Positions 5,239 through 8,241 of a stretch of 8,241 nt of DNA are shown here, piece by piece. The position numbers and the translations under genes were made by a program. Position 1 is the first letter of the stretch. Every line of letters begins with the position of its first letter. Source of the DNA: Dehalococcoidia bacterium (GTDB lineage Bacteria > Chloroflexota > Dehalococcoidia > E44-bin15); NCBI GenBank assembly GCA_030667555.1, contig DAOUVR010000042.1, positions 1 to 8,241 of the forward strand, written 5' to 3'. The notes below the pieces were generated by a model. The model did no database searches. It saw only the letters and a program-made list of their open reading frames with translations, and was not told the origin of the DNA.

Positions 5239-7343
5239 TGGCAAGAAAACTTGTTATTGTGGAATCGCCTGCCAAGGCAAGAACGGTGAGCCGGATGCTG
5301 GGAAAGAGCTATAGCGTCAAGGCCTCCATCGGCCATGTACGAGATCTGACGAAGTGGAGGTTAGGGGTGGATGTCAAAGAAGGCTTCAACCCCAGGTACG
5401 AGGTTCCCAAGGAGAAGAGAGCGGTGGTGCGGGAGATAACAGAGGCGGCAAAGAAGGCTTCCTCGGTATATCTCGCTACCGACCCCGACCGTGAGGGCGA
5501 GGCGATCTCATGGCATCTGGTTCAGGCGGCCAAGCTGAATAACGCAAAGCGTGTAGTTTTCCATGAGGTCACCAATGAGGCAGTGGCGGAGGCATTCAGC
5601 CATCCCAGAGACATCGACATGGATCTGGTCTACTCTCAACAGGCGCGCCGTATCCTTGATAGACTGGTCGGTTATAAGCTCAGCCCTTTCCTGTGGCGTA
5701 AGGTAAGGCGTGGCCTTTCCGCAGGGAGAGTACAATCGGTAGCGTTGAGAATGATCGTTGACCGGGAGCGAGAGATAGAGAGCTTTGTTTCACAGGAGTA
5801 CTGGTCTATCGATGCCAAGCTGGAAAAGGCCGCCACGAAAGAAAGCTTTGTTGCTTCTCTCGTCGGTCTCGCCAGTGGCAAGAAAATCAAGATTGGCAGC
5901 GAACAAGATGCAAAGAAGCTTTGCACCGAGCTTGAGAACGCAAGCTATGCCGTATCCCAGGTACAAAAGAAGGAGGCATTTCGCCAACCAGCGCCACCCT
6001 TCACCACCAGCACTCTCCAGCAGGAGGGTTGGCGCAAGCTCCACTTCACCGCCAAGCATACCATGGCCATCGCCCAGCAACTCTACGAAGGCTTATCTAT
6101 CGGCGAGGAAGGCTCAGTGGGGCTCATCACCTACATGCGCACCGACTCGGTGCGAGTGGCCCCATCAGCCTTGGATGAAACTCGCGCCTTTATCAAGGAA
6201 AAATACGGGGACAAATTCCTCCCCCCCAAACCTCGCATCTTCACCAAGAAGGCGAAAGGCGCTCAGGAGGCCCATGAGGCCATCCGGCCTACATCGGTGA
6301 GACGAGAGCCAGCCTCGATCAAGCGCCATCTCACCAGGGAGCAATTCAGGCTCTACGAGCTCATCTGGAAACGAATGGTTGCAAGCCAGATGTCGCCCAC
6401 TATACTCGACACCACATCGGTAGACATAGAGGCGAGAGATGGAAAGTCCTATCTCCTCAGGGCCAAGAGCTCGGTGATCAAGTTCCCAGGCTTCGCAATC
6501 CTTTATAGCGAGGGCAAGGATGAGGCCGAGAATGAAAAGGCAGAGAGCCCCCTGCCTGAGTTGGTAAAGGGCGAATCCCTGAATCTTCTAGGGCTTTTCC
6601 CCGAGCAGCATTTTACCCAGCCTCCACCTCGCTACAGTGAGGCGACCCTGGTTAAGGCGCTGGAGGAAAGGGGAATCGGTCGTCCCAGCACCTACGCCCC
6701 AACCCTTTCTATAATTCAGGATAGAAGCTACGTTGAGCGGATTGACGGTCGGTTTCACCCCCTTGAGCTTGGCTTTGTGGTGACCGACATCCTTATCGAA
6801 CATTTCCCTGACATTGTTGACCTTGGCTTCACCGCTCAGATGGAGGAGGAATTAGACCAAATCGCTCAAGGAGAGAGAGGATGGGTTCCTTTTCTTCAAG
6901 ATTTCTACGACCCCTTTGAAAAGACCCTGAAGACCGCAGATGAGCGAATGGAGAGAGTCAAGGTAGCGGAAGAGACCACGGATGAAGTCTGTTCAATTTG
7001 CGGCAGACCTATGGTCATCAAGTGGGGGCGCTACGGCAAGTTTCTCTCCTGTTCAGGCTACCCAGAATGCAAGAACAGCAAGCCGTTTTTGGTCAAGACC
7101 GGCGCCAAGTGTCCCAAATGCGGTGGTGAAGTGGTACAGAAGCAAAGCAAGAAAAAGCGCTTCTTCTATGGCTGCGCTAATTACCCGGACTGTGATTTCA
7201 CTACCAGCAACAAGCCTATTCCTCAGCCCTGTCCTGAGTGCGGAGGGCTGCTTGTGATACGGGGTAAAAAGAGAGCGAAATGCCTCAAATGCGAAGCAAG
7301 CGTCAGCCTGGATGAGATAGAAAAGGAAGCAGTCAAGGTATGA
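5238..7343 (+). CDS. topA: DNA topoisomerase I (type IA)
   Basis: Relaxes negatively supercoiled DNA by cutting one strand and passing the other through. 701 aa. The Toprim domain (1 to about 115) holds the acidic metal-binding set E9, D82, D84 and E86 (motif ATDPDREGE). The catalytic tyrosine is Y299 in GLITYMRTDS (295-304), which attaches to the 5' phosphate of the cut strand. SAGRVQSVALR (161-171) and ERGIGRPSTYA (477-487) are further family motifs. The C-terminus has three four-cysteine zinc ribbons: C585/C588/C605/C611, C625/C628/C646/C652 and C665/C668/C682/C685. The last is shorter and more compact than the others. The ATG overlaps the dprA stop (TAATG), with AAGGTGG just upstream inside dprA as ribosome binding site. 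It ends by overlapping xerC. Shorter than the E. coli enzyme (865 aa), normal for many other bacteria. Confidence 0.98.
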   Translation: MARKLVIVESPAKARTVSRMLGKSYSVKASIGHVRDLTKWRLGVDVKEGFNPRYEVPKEKRAVVREITEAAKKASSVYLATDPDREGEAISWHLVQAAKLNNAKRVVFHEVTNEAVAEAFSHPRDIDMDLVYSQQARRILDRLVGYKLSPFLWRKVRRGLSAGRVQSVALRMIVDREREIESFVSQEYWSIDAKLEKAATKESFVASLVGLASGKKIKIGSEQDAKKLCTELENASYAVSQVQKKEAFRQPAPPFTTSTLQQEGWRKLHFTAKHTMAIAQQLYEGLSIGEEGSVGLITYMRTDSVRVAPSALDETRAFIKEKYGDKFLPPKPRIFTKKAKGAQEAHEAIRPTSVRREPASIKRHLTREQFRLYELIWKRMVASQMSPTILDTTSVDIEARDGKSYLLRAKSSVIKFPGFAILYSEGKDEAENEKAESPLPELVKGESLNLLGLFPEQHFTQPPPRYSEATLVKALEERGIGRPSTYAPTLSIIQDRSYVERIDGRFHPLELGFVVTDILIEHFPDIVDLGFTAQMEEELDQIAQGERGWVPFLQDFYDPFEKTLKTADERMERVKVAEETTDEVCSICGRPMVIKWGRYGKFLSCSGYPECKNSKPFLVKTGAKCPKCGGEVVQKQSKKKRFFYGCANYPDCDFTTSNKPIPQPCPECGGLLVIRGKKRAKCLKCEASVSLDEIEKEAVKV

Positions 7344-8241
7344 TCCCTCTTCTGTATAACAGGGAAAGCACAGACAGATTGCTTCAAAGTTACATCCGCT
7401 ATCTGGAGGTGGAGCGTAATGCCTCCCCCTATACTGTGCGCAATTATATCCATGACCTTCGCCACTTCATGGAGTTCCTCGGCGCCGAGAAGGTGACAAC
7501 GCTGGATGAGGTGGATCGCCACCTTCTGCGCCGCTATATCGCCTCCCTCGTCGAGAGCGGATTCGAAAAGACAAGCGTAGCACGTAAAGTGAGCGCCTTG
7601 CGCTCTTTCTATCGATATTTGATAAGGGAGAACATCGTCTCCTTAAATCCGTTAGCTGCCGTCTCATCGCCAAAGCTGGAACAGAGGCTACCCTCGTTCC
7701 TCTCTAACGAAGAGGTTGTTCACCTAATCGAAGCGCCTGATATCTCGACCCCACTGGGGCAGCGGGATAGGGCGGTACTAGAGCTTTTCTATGCCTCCGG
7801 GCTCAGGGTGAGCGAGGTTGTGAGCATCGACGTAAGCAATGTCAATTTTGAAGAACGGGAGGTTCGCGTATGGGGCAAGGGCTCCAAGGAGCGAATAGTG
7901 CTCATAGGCAAGCCGTCGGCCTCAGCCCTCGACCTTTATCTTCATGAAGGTCGCATGCAGCTTCTCGGCAAGTCAAGGACTGAAGCCCTGTTCCTCAATC
8001 GATACGGGAAGAGGCTCTCCGAACGGGCCCTCCAGAAGTCGCTGGTAAAGTACGCCGCCAAGGCAGGTCTTGATAAACGGGTTCACCCCCATTTACTACG
8101 CCACAGCTTTGCTACCCATCTGCTCGACGGCGGTGCCGACCTCCGAGTGGTTCAGGAGCTTCTCGGTCACGCCAACCTCTCATCCACCCAGATCTACACC
8201 CACGTTACCCAGAGCCAGGCGCGAAAGGTGTATCTGGCAGC
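7340..8241 (+). CDS. xerC: Tyrosine recombinase XerC/XerD type, 3' end cut by the window
   Basis: Site-specific tyrosine recombinase, likely the enzyme that resolves chromosome dimers at dif during division. The frame is open from the ATG at 7340 to the window edge: 300 codons plus two bases. Relatives are about 295-310 aa, so only a few residues are missing. The N-terminal SAM-like core-binding domain covers about 8-97 (SYIRYLEVERNASPYTVRNY at 17-36), followed by the catalytic domain from about 115. The full catalytic set is visible: R156 (ASGLR), K180 (GKGSK), H251 and R254 (HPHLLRH), H277 (LLGHANL) and Y286 (IYTHV). The start overlaps the topA stop by 4 bases (ATGA), with AAAGGAAG about 10 nt upstream. 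xerC after topA (often with other genes between) is a familiar order. The sequence does not separate XerC from XerD or a lone XerA; the housekeeping location argues against a phage or integron integrase. Confidence 0.93.
   Translation, partial: MIPLLYNRESTDRLLQSYIRYLEVERNASPYTVRNYIHDLRHFMEFLGAEKVTTLDEVDRHLLRRYIASLVESGFEKTSVARKVSALRSFYRYLIRENIVSLNPLAAVSSPKLEQRLPSFLSNEEVVHLIEAPDISTPLGQRDRAVLELFYASGLRVSEVVSIDVSNVNFEEREVRVWGKGSKERIVLIGKPSASALDLYLHEGRMQLLGKSRTEALFLNRYGKRLSERALQKSLVKYAAKAGLDKRVHPHLLRHSFATHLLDGGADLRVVQELLGHANLSSTQIYTHVTQSQARKVYLA

Noticed and set aside
7340..8241. Tyrosine recombinase as an integrase of a mobile element
   Set aside because: It is embedded in an operon with dprA and topA by overlapping codons, is of Xer size and sequence, and has no tRNA or attachment-site duplication next to it.

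Overview
The window looks like part of a chromosome from an uncultured or anaerobic Chloroflexota bacterium, most likely in or near Dehalococcoidia. The grounds are a recognisable family of B12-binding radical SAM proteins, base composition near 50% GC, a dprA-topA-xerC gene order, and abundant short palindromic repeats of the GTCATTCTGAG / GTCATTGCGAG kind between genes. This placement is an inference from pattern memory and no marker gene was compared.

Positions 1-233 hold no gene. They carry a truncated copy of a cloverleaf-type repeat (3-42) abutting a palindromic repeat (44-154). Positions 234-3445 hold two tandem, same-strand paralogues of a B12-binding radical SAM enzyme (450 and 456 aa). 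Each has its own copy of the same extended -10 promoter, exactly 38 nt before the start codon. The 1.45 kb duplicated unit therefore includes the promoter and a few bases past the stop. The two copies are about 75-85% identical in DNA over most regions I counted, but a 162-bp block over the Fe-S cysteine cluster is about 94% identical, which suggests gene conversion. Copy 2 also has an 18-bp internal tandem duplication. Both copies lack about ten residues of the radical SAM barrel compared with the relatives I know. The unduplicated spacer between them (about 1671-1980) seems to hold a decayed antisense reading frame.

Positions 3446-4083 are non-coding and dense in palindromes: a terminator-like hairpin, a 20-bp imperfect palindrome, a double hairpin, a 94-bp cloverleaf with 12-bp perfect ends, and a 125-bp element with 11-bp perfect ends.

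From 4084 to the end there is one operon on the + strand: dprA (DNA processing, binds incoming single strands), topA (DNA topoisomerase I) and xerC (chromosome dimer resolution, cut by the window edge at codon 301). All three act on DNA topology or recombination. The genes overlap by 1 bp (TAATG) and 4 bp (ATGA), so translation is probably coupled. The promoter sits only 10 nt before the dprA ATG, with no Shine-Dalgarno sequence, so the mRNA is probably leaderless. No tRNA, rRNA, CRISPR array or complete transposase gene was seen.
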